Shown: positions 42,128 to 53,308 of the stretch, piece after piece
Numbering within the stretch: position 1 is the stretch's first letter
Layout of the letters: every line of letters begins with the position of its first letter
Assembly (NCBI RefSeq): GCF_036711975.1
Contig: NC_091973.1
Coordinates: 15,624,001-15,688,000 of the forward strand
Direction of reading: 5' to 3'
DNA from: Onthophagus taurus
Taxonomy: Eukaryota; Arthropoda; Insecta; Coleoptera; Scarabaeidae
DNA: 64,000 nt
Program-made: the position numbers and the translations under genes
Notes under the pieces: model-generated
The model's database searches: none
Seen by the model: only the letters and a program-made list of their open reading frames with translations
Told to the model about the DNA's origin: nothing

Positions 42128-43260
42128 TTAATTACAATAATAATTTTTAAACTTAGATGGCGTTCGAACAATTCGCCCGCTACGAGTTCTTTTAATATCG
42201 GCTTCGGTTGATAGAGATGAGGATGCGGTGTTGCTTATAGGAATATTATTATTTTCCACTACCTCCTCCTCCCTATTTACATTTTGTACAATATTATTAT
42301 CGTTATTAGAATGATCTATATCTATATTGTTATCTAATACAGTGTCTAACATTTTCGTAAAATCTTCGTCTGACACAATACATTCTTTTAGTTTCTTAAG
42401 ATATTTTCTATTTCTAATATAAGTTTTATGGTTTTTATTCAATCTAACTAAATAAGATCGAGGTCTTGTTTTATCAATTTCAATTACCATTCCGCTACAC
42501 CAAGTTTTATTATGTGGATCCTGAACCATAACATGGTCATTAACATTAACATGTTCTAATTGTTTTGCATGTTTATTGTAACAGAATTTTTGTGTACATT
42601 GATTGGTTTTTAATTTATTTAAATGAGTTGTTATGTCATAACGTGGTGTTAACAATTCTTTCTTTATTGGTAATAAACCCTGAATTTTTCGTCCGTAGAG
42701 TACTTCTGCAGGAGAATATCCATTGTTATAGAGTGGTGTACTTCTATATTCTAGAAGTGTTATGTATATATCTTTGTTATCATTTATAGCTTTCTTTAAA
42801 AGTTTTTTAGTGATTTGCACATGATGTTCTATGAACCCATTGCTTTGTGCATAATGTGGTGTAAACGTAATTTCCCAATCACTCAAGAAATTTTGCATTA
42901 AGACATTATTAAATTGAGGTCCATTGTCGCTATACCGAATTGTTGGTTTTCCGTGTCTGGAAAAGATTGTTTTTAAACATTTGATTACGGTTTGACTCGG
43001 TAAATCAGACATTGTAACTATTTCTGGAAATTTTGAAAATGAATCAACTACTAAGAGGTAATTTTTACCATTGTAGTGAAATATATCAGTCTCTTTATTT
43101 ATAATATCTTCTTTTTGATAACTATTTTGAAATTTTAAGCACGTACTACAGGCTTGAATCATATTTTTAATATCTAAAGTCATGTTTGGCCAAAAAACTG
43201 ATTCGGCTGCTCTACCTAACGTTTTTGTGGTTCCCAAGTGACCTTTAATGTAATTTTGTT
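42128..43260 (-). pseudogene. gypsy-2 integrase
   Basis: Frame 43237-42128 starts inside the zinc-binding region (GTTKTLGRAAESVFWPNM, CSTCLKFQ). The core has LLVVDSFSKFPEI, RYSDNGPQFNN (second Asp) and NGFIEHHVQITKKLLKKA (Glu in NGFIEHH; the usual xVERxxxTxK is altered). The C-terminal domain carries MVQDPHNKTWCSGMVIEIDK. The first part of the zinc finger is in another frame (43469-43245: VDELLFLSNRIIIPKSLRRD). A single frameshift near 43240 separates them. Confidence 0.88.
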
Positions 43261-44068
43261 AATATGTCCCTACGCAAAGATTTTGGTATTATAATTCGAT
43301 TACTCAAAAACAAAAGTTCATCAACTTCCACAATCACGTCTCTATATTGCCAGTATGGTTTGAGTGTATTATCCAAAGTCTTTTTAACTGGTGGCCAACC
43401 ATCTTTAACCACATTTAATAAGTCTCGTAACTCTTTATCTTTGCTTGTTTCAAACGTAATAATTTCCAAACGTTTTGATCAACATAATTGATCATATTTA
43501 TTTGTTTGTCTATTTCCGTATCATTTATTTCAAAATTTGGATCGTCATAGCTATTACGGGATAAGTGATCCGCAAAAAATAATTTTTTTCCTGACTTGTA
43601 TTTTACTACGAAATCATACGTTTGTAAATTCAGTAATAAACGTTGTAATCTAAAAGGAACTTTGTCAAAAGGTTTTTTGAATATTGACTCAAGAGGTTTA
43701 TGATCTGATTCCACGGTAAATTTAGTTCCAAATAGATATTGGTGAAATCTTTTACATCCAAAAAGTATTGCTAATGTTTCCTTTTCTATTTGCGAATAGT
43801 TTTGTTGTGAAGGTGTTAATGATTTTGAAGCATAAACTATAGGAGCATCATCCTGTAAAATAACTGCCCCCATCCCATCCTTACTGGTATCGACACTTAG
43901 TACTATAGGTTTGTTTCTATCATAAAAATGTAATACTGGACTGTTCATTAACAGTTCTTTTAAGATTAAGAACTCTTTTTGGTGAATATTTGACCATTCA
44001 AAAATAATGTTCTGTTTTAACAACTGTCTCATATTGTGAGTCCTTTTTGCTAAATTTGGAATAAATCT
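43245..44068 (-). pseudogene. gypsy-2 RNase H and connection
   Basis: Frame 44032-43415 has MRQLLKQNIIFEWSNIHQKE, VLSVDTSKDGMGAVILQ (RNase H first Asp), SQIEKETLAILFGCKRFHQY and ESDHKPLESIFKKP, ending in the linker to integrase. It continues the RT that is interrupted at 45450 by the LINE. The join is directly in the xYLxxFIPNL region (ISRFIPNLAK at about 44065). Confidence 0.9.
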
Positions 44069-45192
44069 TGAAATCTCTAGTTGATGCTATTTATACTGAT
44101 TTCAGCAAGGCTTTCGATCGAGTGAATCATGAACTTCTGCTGAACAAGCTGGCAAAATTTGAAATTAATGGCAATTTACTTTGTTGGATTGCATCTTATA
44201 TCCGGGACAGAACTCAGATTGTATCAGTGAATGGTTATCTATCCGACCCTATTCAGGTTCCATCTGGGGTCCCGCAGGGCAGTCACCTTGGTCCGCTACT
44301 TTTTACTATTTATATTAACGATATCTTCTCTGTTATTAAACATGCTCAATGTTTAATGTATGCTGACGACCTTAAACTTTTTCTGCGTATCACGTCTCCG
44401 CGCGACTGCTCGAAGCTTCAGTTGGACATAGTTGAGTTGCAACGGTATTGCGAAGCTAATTTCATGACGCTTAACCGATCAAAATGCAATGTTATTACTT
44501 TTAGTAGAAGATCAAATGTCATTCATTTCGATTACAACTTTGATCGGGATGGTATACAACGAGTATCCTGTATTAGAGACTTGGGAGTCATGTTTGATAA
44601 GAAATTGTTGTTCAGAGAGCACGTTGATGGAGTAGTTAATAAAGCTTGGCGCATGTTGGGGTTTGTTATTAGGTCTACTGAGCATTTTTCTAACATAAAT
44701 GCAATTAAAACACTATATTTTGCTTATGTTTACAGTATTCTAAACTACTGTAGCGTTGTGTGGAATCCTCATTACCACATACATATCGATAGATTGGAGC
44801 GGGTGCAGAGAAAATTTTTGAAGTACTTGTGTTATAAATCTCATTTAGTGTATGATGACTACGACTCTACTTGTGCTTCTTTACGGTTTCTGTCCCTCCA
44901 TCAGCGTCGCACCTGCAATGATTTGCTATTTTTTTTCAAAATTCTCAACAATGAGTGTGATTGCGCCGGGCTCGTTAGCTTGATTAATATTCACGTTGCA
45001 CCGAGAAATTTGCGATATAATTTTTTGTTCTTCACTCCGGCTGCGCGTACGAATGCGTTCCTCCACTCCCCAATGATGAGAATGGCAAGAGCGGCTGATC
45101 GTTTCCCAATTGACATTTTTCGGTACACGTATCCGGTATTTAGACGTATGGTTACGACTGCTGCACTGGCCTCGCCGACCGGACTGGTCTGA
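44069..45192 (+). CDS. LINE reverse transcriptase, C-terminal 374 residues, uninterrupted
   Basis: It starts in frame at the truncation point (SLVDAIYTDFSKAFDRVNHE, RT motif A), then VPSGVPQGSHLGPLLF (motif B) and CLMYADDLKLFL (catalytic YADD, about 44360). The thumb and C-terminal region (YSILNYCSVVWNPHYHIHID, RRTCNDLLFFFKILN) run to a TGA at 45190. The palm is whole and uninterrupted, unlike the other two copies of this family in the window, which have lost it. Without the endonuclease and start it should not be expressed as a working enzyme. Useful as the family reference for this region. Confidence 0.88.
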
Positions 45193-45450
45193 TTATAGTT
45201 TGTCTAATTTTACATTAAATTTAATCGGAATTTAATCGAATTTCACTCGTCAATTGTTACTTATATACATATATATATATATTTTTTTTGTTTTATATTT
45301 TTTGTATAATTTTCATTTGGTTTGCGTCTCTGTATGTATTTTTTCTGGCTTATATTGCGCTGATATTTCTGTTTGATTTCTTTATGTCAATGTTGTGATG
45401 CAGTATTATAGGGTTTGTCCCGTTCTGTATCCATTTGTATAAATAAATAA
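44069..45450 (+). mobile_element. LINE (same family), 5'-truncated, inside gypsy-2
   Basis: It runs from inside the RT to an AAATA-type tail (TAAATAAATAAATAAATAAG, ending about 45455). No clear target duplication was found. Orientation is opposite to gypsy-2. Confidence 0.9.
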
Positions 45451-45455
45451 ATAAA

Positions 45456-47453
45456 TAAGTAACCATACCCATAAATTTACGTAAACTATCTTTGTTTTCT
45501 GGGGATTTGATTTTTTTAATTGCCTCAATTTTGTCTGTATCTGGACTAATTCCATTCTCATTAAAAATGTGACCCACATACCTAATTTCGTTTACTAGAA
45601 TTTTACATTTTGTTTCGTTAAACTTTACCCCTTTTTGACGAGCTGTTTCTAAAACCTCCTTTAAGATCTTGTTATGTTCGCTTTTTGTTGTCGCAAATAT
45701 TAAAAGATCATCTATGTAAATCTTAACCCCTTTTATGTGACCAAATATGTCAGTAAATACTCGATGAAAAATTTCTGGTGCTACACTAATACCAAAGAAA
45801 TCTATATAATATTAAAAATCTATATCTACCAACAGGTGTTGAAAATGTGGTCATTAATGAAGCTTTATTAGACAATTTAATTTGATAGAAACCCTGATTC
45901 GCGTCTAATACACTAAAGTATTTCGTACCTTTCATTTCGCTTGTTATTTCCTCAAATGACGGTATTGTATAATATTCCCGTACTAAAACATTATTCAAAT
46001 ATTTAGGATCCAAACATACCCTAATTTGACCTAATTGTTTCTTCTGAACAATCACTATGGGATGAACAAATTCAGTTGGTTTTGTTACCTTGAAAATGAT
46101 ACCATCATTTTCCATGCTCATTAATTCTTTTTTTAGTGGTTCTACTAGCTGAAATGCTACTCGTCTACATGGTACAACTACCGGATCATAATTTTCTTTA
46201 ATTTTAAAATCACAAGGTTTGATGTCTATTGACCCTAAACCTTCAAAAACGTCAGCAAACTGATTTTTCATTGTACATTCAACTGAATCATTTGAACTAA
46301 TAGCGTTTATTGCTGGTTCTCTATTAACTAATTTAAGTTTTTCACAGGATTCTAATCCTAATACAGGTGCTGCATGTTTATCTGTTTCAATAACCTCAAA
46401 TCTAAATACATAATCATCACTATTAAACTGAATATTTAATAAACAAGAACCCAAAATTTTAAGTTTTTCTCCACCATAAACTGATATATATCCGCCAGTT
46501 TGATCTAATTCTACATCTAAATTTAATTGGTCAAAAATGTATTTTGGAAGAACATTTATGTCAGAACCCGTGTCTATTTTAATGCGAATACGCTTGTTAC
46601 AATCTAAAACTCTAATTATTTCAAACCAAACATTATTCTGATTATTATTGATACTATCCAACACATAATTATTACTTGTACTATTGTTATCAACCTGATT
46701 ACTCTCCTGTTTACTATCGATAATGCTGTTAACATTCTTTGTTTTACAAACAAAACTAAAATGACCTTTCCGAGAACATTTAAAGCCGGTTTTATTTAAT
46801 GCAGGACACTCACGAAAATTTTGGTGCCAATTCTTTCCACATCGATTACAGATTCTCAATTTTTTCATATCTTCTGTCTTCCCTTCTTGTCGGTCACTCC
46901 ATTTGCATGGTCCTGAGGTCACCGCTTCGTTGATGCTAGCACTAGTTTGCTCGGCTGCCTGGCAAATTTCAGTGGCTCTTTTTAAGGTTAAGTTTGATTC
47001 CCGGAGAAGTCGATCTTTTACCCTCTTGTCTCTGGTTGCACAGACTATTCTATCTTTTATCAGCTCTTCTCTTAATGTCCCGAAATCACAGTTGGTTGCA
47101 ATTTTTCTCAATTCTGATAAGAAACCATCAAATGTTTCTCCTTCCATCTGAATTCGCGTATTGAATTTGTGCCTTTCTACACTAATATTAGTTTTCGGAA
47201 TAAAATATTCATCTAATTTCGTTTTTATTACCTCCGGATCTTGTTCATCTGTTTCATTTAAATCTAAAGTTTCTAAAATACCTGCGGCTTCTTCACCCAT
47301 ACAATGAATCCACACCGATGCTTGAACCTTTTTATCTTTGGTACTACAACCACTTGCGTTTATATAAACGTCCATTGCTTTTCTAAACTTCTTCCAGTTT
47401 TGTCCAAGGTCCCCCGTCATCGACATACTTTTCGGTTGTTTTAACGATTCCAT
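45456..47453 (-). pseudogene. gypsy-2 Gag-Pol (gag, protease, RT N-terminal part)
   Basis: An ATG at 47453 opens 555 residues. Gag (MESLKQPKSMSMTGDLGQNW, VERHKFNTRIQMEGETFDGF) is followed by a variant zinc-knuckle pair (CNRCGKNWHQNFREC, CSRKGHFSFVC). The protease has RIKIDTGSDINVLPKYIF (about 46590). The RT start is PTEFVHPIVIVQKKQLGQIR and YFSVLDANQGFYQIKLSN. Gag and protease are in one frame, as in the 17.6/297-like groups without a frameshift. The frame breaks near 45800 ahead of the YxDD region, and RT continues at 45577 (GHIFNENGISPDTDKIEAI). The YxDD region is in the disrupted stretch 45600-45800. A LINE then interrupts. Confidence 0.88.
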
Positions 47454-47487
47454 TTTTTCTTCTTTTATTCAGATTTCCCTTTTCATT

Positions 47488-47500
47488 ACTGACTGCGCCA
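47488..47500 (-). promoter_or_regulatory. primer-binding site of gypsy-2
   Basis: The minus strand reads TGGCGCAGTCAGTAATG starting directly at the LTR border. It matches the TGGCGCAGTCGGTAG-type site of 17.6/297-like insect elements. Confidence 0.7.
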
Positions 47501-47661
47501 TGTAATAATACTACTTTTGTATTGTGAACTATTAATTTATTGATTAACAACGTTACAACAAAATGGCTGTTCGCTACTTCGTAGACGCTAGAAGAATGGT
47601 GACCGCGTCTTTTCGCGAGTCATCGTATTGGCGTGGTATTGCATAGGCAACTTATATAACA
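47501..47661 (-). repeat. 5' LTR of gypsy-2
   Basis: 161 bp, pair of 41955-42115. Confidence 0.95.
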
Positions 47662-49132
47662 AGGATAAGAATCAATTATTAATTTTAATGATGGTTGATT
47701 GGAACAAATGTTTGGAGTTATAACGGCCTTAAATTCAAAGGAGGGTGTCAAATCTTCACAAGGTTGGACAGAACAATTGACGGTACCTCTGTTACAGATT
47801 GACTTCATACTGTTAAGACCTTGAATAGTAATTGATGAACCATGATCTCTGGGTAAACATAAACGTTTTGATAGTTTGTCAGTTATGAAATTGGACATGC
47901 TTCCAGAATCGATAAGAGCACGAACTAGATGACATCTCCCGAAGATATCTTTGATTTTAAGAAAAACGGTGGGTAATAAAACATTAGCAGTTGTATTTTG
48001 ATTTATAGAGCGTTCTTTCCTGCACGAAGTAGTTCCTACATGAACTGAGTTGTTTACAGGTGAATTAAAATGAAGTAATGTGTGATGATGCTGTCGACAT
48101 GTGAAACAGCGATGTGAGAATTGACATTTTGATGTTGAATGACTGGAGCTTAGACAATTTCGACATAAATTATTTACTCGGGCAACTTCTAAACGTTCTG
48201 AAGTTGACTTAGATTTAAAATTGGGACATCTGTAAATCTGATGAATTTCAGGACATAATAAACATTTTTTGGAGAAGGAAGTAGATTCAATTTTGAAGCT
48301 AATTGTCTTAGCTACAGAAGTGAGTTGAACGGTCTCCAAAGCTTTTGCTCGACCCTCTAAAAATTTAATCAATTTAACATATGTAGGAATGTCAACTGAA
48401 GTGTGATGTTCTTCAAATTGGGTTTTTGTGGTTGTAGTTAATTTTTGTAGTAAGATATTAAAAAGAAGAAAATCCCATGAATCAACTGGAAAGCCTAAGG
48501 CACGAAATCCTTCAACGTTCTCCTTAAATGTATCGATTATATAATGGAATGATTTTACAGACTCATCTGTCTCGGATTTCAAATGGATGATCTCATTGAA
48601 ATAAATTGTAGCGAGATATCTCTTATTCTGATATCTTCCCGTCAATGTACTATACGCGATGGGATAATTATCGTCAGTGACAGGTAAGCTTTTTATTAGA
48701 CTGAATGCGTCTCCTTTAAGTGAAGTTAATAAATATTGATATTTAGCCACATTGGAAATTGATGGGTTTTCGTGCACCATCGTGCGAAATAAATCGTAGA
48801 ATGTTGGCCAATTTTTATAGTAACCATCGAAGATTGGAATTGATAATTTAGTTAATTTAGGGATCGCGAGAAGATGTGATGTGGGTGGAGATGCGGTATC
48901 ATCTCCTTGGAGCGCACAAGCTAGTGCTTTTATCGTCAATCAACCCCATAATTTGATTGTGTATGGTTTGAAAAGATGAGTAATGATCGTCAGCATCCTT
49001 TGCTCTTGCTACAAAGATAGTTTTTTTTATAGGATCATCTCCGATATTTTGACCGTAAGTCATTGATTCCGTTAGGCGATTGAGAGTCGCGTTGCGTCGT
49101 AGAATTGCTTTCGTTAACTTTTGTTCAGACAT
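47662..49132 (-). pseudogene. BEL/Pao Gag and protease (BEL-2)
   Basis: An ATG at 49132 (MSEQKLTKAILRRNATLNRL) starts gag. A shift near 48920 leads to the long frame 48939-47662 with AIPKLTKLSIPIFDGYYKNW and FYDLFRTMVHENPSIS (DUF1759 gag domain). Then come Cys/His clusters (CLLCPEIHQIYRCPNF, CRNCLSSSHSTSKC, CFTCRQHHHTLLH) and the DUF1758-type protease with VRALIDSGSMSNFI (catalytic DSG). It is cut at 47662 by gypsy-2, and the protease continues at 41949. It lies just downstream of its 5' LTR and primer site. Confidence 0.9.
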
Positions 49133-49704
49133 TATGACAATAATTAAATGAAAGTCGATTTAAATACGTTTTATGAGAATAATCAAAAGGTGAGATGAAA
49201 ATTTGATGATTATGCGGTAAAATTAGAAGTAAATAAAGATAAACTACTAAAAATAGAATTTTCCGATTTTTTCCGATCCAACAGATGGCGAACGACGAGG
49301 CGCTGTCAACCTGAATGGACGCACAAAAAATGGTGAATGGGAGAACTTAAACGAAAATTGTGAAAATAAAATAAAATGAATTCTTTCTTTCGTAATAAGG
49401 AAAAGAAAACAAAATGAAAATGAATTAAATTCTTGCGTAATAAGAGAAGAGAAAAAATGAAATAGAACCGTAAAAATGGATGAAGAATGGATGCACAAAA
49501 AATCAAGAGAAAAATGGCGTGGACACGCGTGAAAACCAAAAAGGGGGTGGAGTGAAGTCGTATGCCCGGATCACCCGATTCCAACACGGAGGTGTCGCCA
49601 AAGGGCCCAAACGCATGCTGGCCGGAAGAAGCTCCACGAAAACCGATGGGAAACTCAAAATAAGTCCGGAAATATCCAGATGATCCGGCTCGAAGGACCA
49701 AAAA
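49133..49704 (-). other. BEL-2 leader
   Basis: Between LTR and gag. The minus strand after the LTR has TGGTCCTTCGAGCCGGATC (49700-49682), the primer-site sequence typical of insect BEL elements. Short open frames here look accidental. Confidence 0.65.
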
Positions 49705-49951
49705 TGTGCACGCAGCAAAGTGCCGGGACAGTTATTATGAGGCGTGGTTCAGATAGTTTCGAGAATAAAGGAAATGAAATTGTTTTACCTGGTTTATTAG
49801 TGATAATAAACGGTTACAGAACACGCGGTTTGAAAATATAACGTTTTTCGAAAACACAATGTTCGGCGGTTTCGTTACTAATTGCTGTTCCTCTCGCATG
49901 CGCATCCTATTTAAAGGTGCGCGGGAGACAAATTGGGGGTGCGCAAGGTCA
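49705..49951 (-). repeat. 5' LTR of BEL-2
   Basis: 247 bp from TGACCTTGCGC (49951) to GTGCACA (49705). Homologous to 33264-33507, with several substitutions. Flanks do not form a matching target duplication with the 3' LTR as now placed. Confidence 0.85.
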
Positions 49952-50286
49952 CGAACGTTTCAGTTCGTTTACGTTACACGAACAGCAGGGATACGAAATC
50001 CCAAGCATATTTGTAAAGAATTTCGATAAAATAGGTTATTATTATTTTTTTACATCCTAACTTTTTTAAATTATATTGCAGGTATAGACGAAAAATACAA
50101 ACAATAACTAGAATACCTATTTAAACGAAATTTCCCAGAAATATGTATTTAAGCATAGGAACCACTTTAACAATTTTAAACAGAAATTCTTGGTAAAATA
50201 ACCAATGGTGTTAAATTTTATTTTAGGGTAAAAATGACAATTCACACAAACAATAATATGCATACTTGCTTAAAAAAATAGATACA
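49952..50286. other. non-coding, nothing recognised
   Basis: AT-rich, no frame or repeat that I could assign. Confidence 0.4.
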
Positions 50287-51150
50287 GTCGAAAAAAAATT
50301 TATTCATCTTCCTCTTCATCTTCTTTTTCGGATTCATCTTCATCTTCTTCGCAATCTTCTTCTTCGTCAATTGATTCTTCAGGAAGCAACATTTGAATTG
50401 TTTCTTTTTGCAGAGGTTTGGAAAGTCTTTTTCCCATTGGTCTTATCGAAGAGAGCAGCGGATCTGACGTCAAAAGTAATCTATTTAAAACATCTTCGTT
50501 ACATTTTTCTCTTGAACATTTCCGCGGAAATCTATCCCTGAAATTGCGAAAAGGTTTGTTTCTGCATTCCACTGCCTCTTCTGACAATTGTCCTATGAGC
50601 AACAAAGCATTTTGAATAATGTCAGGTCCATGCAACAAAATTTTATGAACGGTTGGGGACCATGGATATAAATATATATATGTTTCGGCAGTTTCCAAGG
50701 TGTAAGTGCCAAACTTTTTAATGTTAATCTTTTTTCCACAGGATAAGGTTTCTAAAATTATCTTGAAATATTTCGAAATATTAAGTTTTCATTCACTCCA
50801 GTAATTTTAGCAGCAAGTTTAGGATTGTCAAAAAATCTTCTGCTTGTGTTCCTATCATTGGTATTACCAAAACTGGGCTTAGGAATGTCCACCAGTAATC
50901 CCATTTCGGTTTTAAATAAATTCTTTATTTCATTTTTTCTATCTGCTACAATATCGGCTTCTTCTTTAGACCCTCTCGTTTGCCACTTTCCTATGGGAAT
51001 TTTATATAACACATGTAAAATATGTTCAAACAGACGAATTCTCGCATGGAGAATAGATAATCTGAACTCTAAGGTTTCTTTCTTTACAGGGGTTTTCCGC
51101 GTAATTTATTGAAATCTTTTGTGGTAGCACCACAAATATAACACTTCATG
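50287..51150 (-). pseudogene. RAG1/Transib-like transposase, C-terminal third
   Basis: Minus strand in three frames. MKCYICGATTKDFNKLRGKP (51150; CxxC zinc pair, compare the CALC pair of RAG1), LHARIRLFEHILHVLY, KWQTRG, then MGLLVDIPKPSFGNTNDRNT and SRRFF. After a shift near 50775: YPWSPTVHKILLHGPDII (two His spaced as in the RAG1 zinc site), IGQLSEEAVECRNKPFRNFR (position of the catalytic Glu, E962 in RAG1) and RKCSREKCNEDVLNRLLL. It ends in an acidic tail (50300). Frameshifts lie near 51070 and 50775. The N-terminal two Asp of the DDE triad are absent. It abuts Harbinger sequence at about 51160. Transib elements and RAG1 share this domain; which one it derives from I infer to be Transib, as this is an insect. 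Confidence 0.75.
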
Positions 51151-51159
51151 GTAGATAAA

Positions 51160-51642
51160 GTATGTCTGACGGAGTTACACACATTACCATCGACCATTGA
51201 AAAAATGAAAGTATGTTCCTTGATTTTTTGGAAGTACTTGATGAGTACTCATTGTCATGGTTATTATTATGAATGTTGTTATAAATGTTGCCACTGCCAA
51301 ATCCCTGCTGAGAATTATATATTTCCATTTCAGCTTCAAAAATCAAGTTATTAATTTTATTCATAAGGATGGCCTTGCGTGGTTCGCTGAATTTTCTTGG
51401 CTTGTTACCAACATGCTCTCCATATACCGAACATACATCACGGGTTCCTGGTCCACTCACAGCACTATCTAGAATTTCGTCTGCGCGAGCCAATCTAGGA
51501 TCTTCTCTTTCCACTTTTTTTCGTCTTTTAATTTTGGGAGAAACAAAAACCCTTGATTCCGGTGTATCTATTTGTTCTTCATTAGTAGCTTGACTATAGT
51601 CTTCTACAGCTTGCTGTTCATCATCTTTTTCTTCGGAAGTCT
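51160..51642 (-). pseudogene. Harbinger accessory (MADF) protein, C-terminal exon
   Basis: The minus strand from about 51642 (preceded by TTATTGTCAG, a plausible splice acceptor) reads EEKDDEQQAVEDYSQATNEE, IDTPESRVFVSPKIKRRKK and EPRKAILMNKINNLIFEAEM before losing similarity near 51250. This acidic-linker-plus-helix tail is usual in Myb/MADF proteins of PIF/Harbinger elements. Its N-terminal exon is at 52778-53030 on the same strand; the transposase gene lies between them on the other strand. Confidence 0.6.
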
Positions 51643-51701
51643 GACAATAAAAAATAATAATTATATTAAATCCTGAATATTGAGAAAATGATTATTTACA
51701 G

Positions 51702-52475
51702 ATGTCCACTACAATAGAAGGATGGCTTCCAAGTGCTCAAGAGTTCGAAAAACAATGGAATTATCCTCATTGCTTGGCCTCTATGGATGGGAAACATGTT
51801 ATGTTACAGGCACCCATAAATAGTGGCAGCGAATATTACAATTATAAATCATTCTTTAGCATTGTCCTCTTTGCTCTTGTGGATGCAAATTATAATTTTC
51901 TCTTTGCTGATGTTGGTTCGCAAGGTCGTATATCTGATGGGGGAATATTTAAGAATAGTGTATTATGGAAAAAAATAGAAAAAAAAAGCCTATGTCTTCC
52001 GAAAGCAAAAGCACTTCCTGGACAAGAAAAACATGTACCCTATGTTATTCTAGGTGATGAAGCATTTGCACTGCATGAAAATGTAATGAAACCTTATTCT
52101 GGAGTCTACGATAAAGGGTCAAAAGAAAGAATATTCAACTACCGCTTATCAAGAGCACGGCGTGTAGTAGAAAATGCATTTGGTATTCTTACCTCTGTGT
52201 TTAGGGTGCTGAGAAAACCCATGCTCCTTGAACCCCATAAAGCCAGAGACGTAGTGTTAACCACAGTTTACTTACATAATTTTCTAAAGAAAAGTAAAAA
52301 TTCTAGAAATATGTATGCGCCTACGGGAACTTTTGATTCTGAGCTAGATGACGGCACAGTAGTGAAAGGATCATGGCGAAGAGGTAATATAAACCAAACA
52401 TCAATGTGCAATTTAAAAAAAAGTACCAAGAAAAAGTACGACGAATGCTCAAGCAATACGAGAAGAATTTGCTGA
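51702..52475 (+). CDS. PIF/Harbinger transposase (DDE_Tnp_4), 5' exon missing
   Basis: The open stretch begins just after TTATTTACAG, a good splice acceptor, so 51702 is probably an exon border rather than a true start. Catalytic residues are all visible: CLASMDGKHVML (first Asp), VILGDEAFALHENV (second) and LSRARRVVENAFGIL (Glu). GSQGRISDGGIFKNS is the conserved block between them. 257 residues remain out of the usual 350-450; the N-terminal helix-turn-helix part is not found upstream, where the MADF exon and the RAG1-like relic lie. The enzyme would cut and paste at TWA targets, with help from the MADF protein. No stop inside. Confidence 0.9.
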   Translation: MSTTIEGWLPSAQEFEKQWNYPHCLASMDGKHVMLQAPINSGSEYYNYKSFFSIVLFALVDANYNFLFADVGSQGRISDGGIFKNSVLWKKIEKKSLCLPKAKALPGQEKHVPYVILGDEAFALHENVMKPYSGVYDKGSKERIFNYRLSRARRVVENAFGILTSVFRVLRKPMLLEPHKARDVVLTTVYLHNFLKKSKNSRNMYAPTGTFDSELDDGTVVKGSWRRGNINQTSMCNLKKSTKKKYDECSSNTRRIC

Positions 52476-52777
52476 CTATTTCCAAACAAATGGACATTTA
52501 CCTTGGCAGGATGATTGTGCCTAAACATCAATGACTTGATTTTTTGTAAACTTTGTAGGTAGTTGTTAACTAATTACTAGTGGTAGTATACATACAAAAT
52601 AAAAAACAATAATATAAATACTTTTTATACTTTCGTATTGTGTGTTAACGTTGTCTTTAGGATTGTCCTTTTTTGCCAAAAAATCGAAAAACCTGAGTGC
52701 AAACCAATTGCTAACATAAATGTCCTGTCGTCCTAAAAGTTTACTATTTTAATTTTAATTAGGTAAAAAATGTGTGA
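52476..52777. other. intergenic part of the Harbinger element
   Basis: Between the 3' end of the transposase and the MADF exon. Plus-strand AATAAA-like words (AATAAAAAAC near 52600) may serve as poly(A) signal. Confidence 0.35.
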
Positions 52778-53030
52778 TTATTTACCTTTTCCCGTGCCCA
52801 TCATTTTTTTCATTTTACTTCTTTCTCTTCTATATGACGATAATAAAGATGTAATTTTTGATTTAACATCAACTACATCGCAACCCATATCTGAAGAAAT
52901 TTGAACCCAAGCATCGTGCTTTTTATTTTTGATGTGATAATTATTGTTTTTTGGATTCCATAATTCGGGTTTTTGCCGGTATAAATTTACAAGTTTTTCA
53001 ATATTTTCGTGTGACCACTCAGTTGCACTC
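52778..53030 (-). CDS. Harbinger accessory protein, MADF-domain exon
   Basis: An ATG at 53032 (MSATEWSHENIEKLVNLYRQ) is preferred over the upstream one at 53047. MADF/Myb-SANT-like domain: LVNLYRQKPELWNPKNNNYH, KKHDAWVQISSDMG, VDVKSKITSLLSSYRRERSK. The frame ends soon after GTGKGK at AAAG|GTAAAT, a good splice donor, so 52778-52790 is likely intron. In PIF/Harbinger elements this protein binds the ends and helps bring the transposase to the nucleus. The terminus of the element is about 220 bp upstream. Confidence 0.8.
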
Positions 53031-53049
53031 ATTTTTGGGACTACCAATA

Positions 53050-53252
53050 TTAAAATGTATGTATGTGGCTTTTAGGTTAGGAATCGTTTTCCTTTGATGT
53101 ACCGACGCTCAACGGATCGTGTTCGATCGTGCACAAAACAGCGCGTTCTTGCTCAAACTTGCGCGGCTTGTCGTCCAAATCGCAGGCGTCGTGCCGAGCT
53201 GCGCTGCTTTAAACAGCGCGGCGTGGAGCGGCGCGGTTGGTCTGGATCCGGC
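53050..53252. repeat. Harbinger terminal region with GC-rich end
   Basis: The reverse complement begins AGCCGGATCCAGACCAACCG at 53252, next to TAA, a Harbinger-like target. It is followed by GC-rich GCGCGGC words and GTTTAAAGC. The opposite terminus was not found, so the element is incomplete at the left. Confidence 0.65.
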
Positions 53253-53308
53253 TTAACGATTTAGACGGCGCTTTATCTTCAACTCATTCTAATAAATCAG
53301 CGTCTAAA

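Larger units (their letters stand above)
41955..47661 (-). mobile_element. Ty3/gypsy element (gypsy-2) with 161-bp LTRs, inserted in BEL-2
   Basis: LTRs 41955-42115 and 47501-47661 (minus strand TGTTATATAA ... TATTATTACA) differ at two sites I could see. The target duplication AGGAT occurs at 41950-41954 and 47662-47666. The minus strand carries gag-pol, interrupted in the RT by a LINE at 44069-45450. The element lies in the BEL protease/linker region in the same orientation as the BEL. Confidence 0.95.

Noticed and set aside
49952-50286. tRNA or small RNA gene
   Set aside because: No cloverleaf or A/B box pattern visible in this or other gaps.
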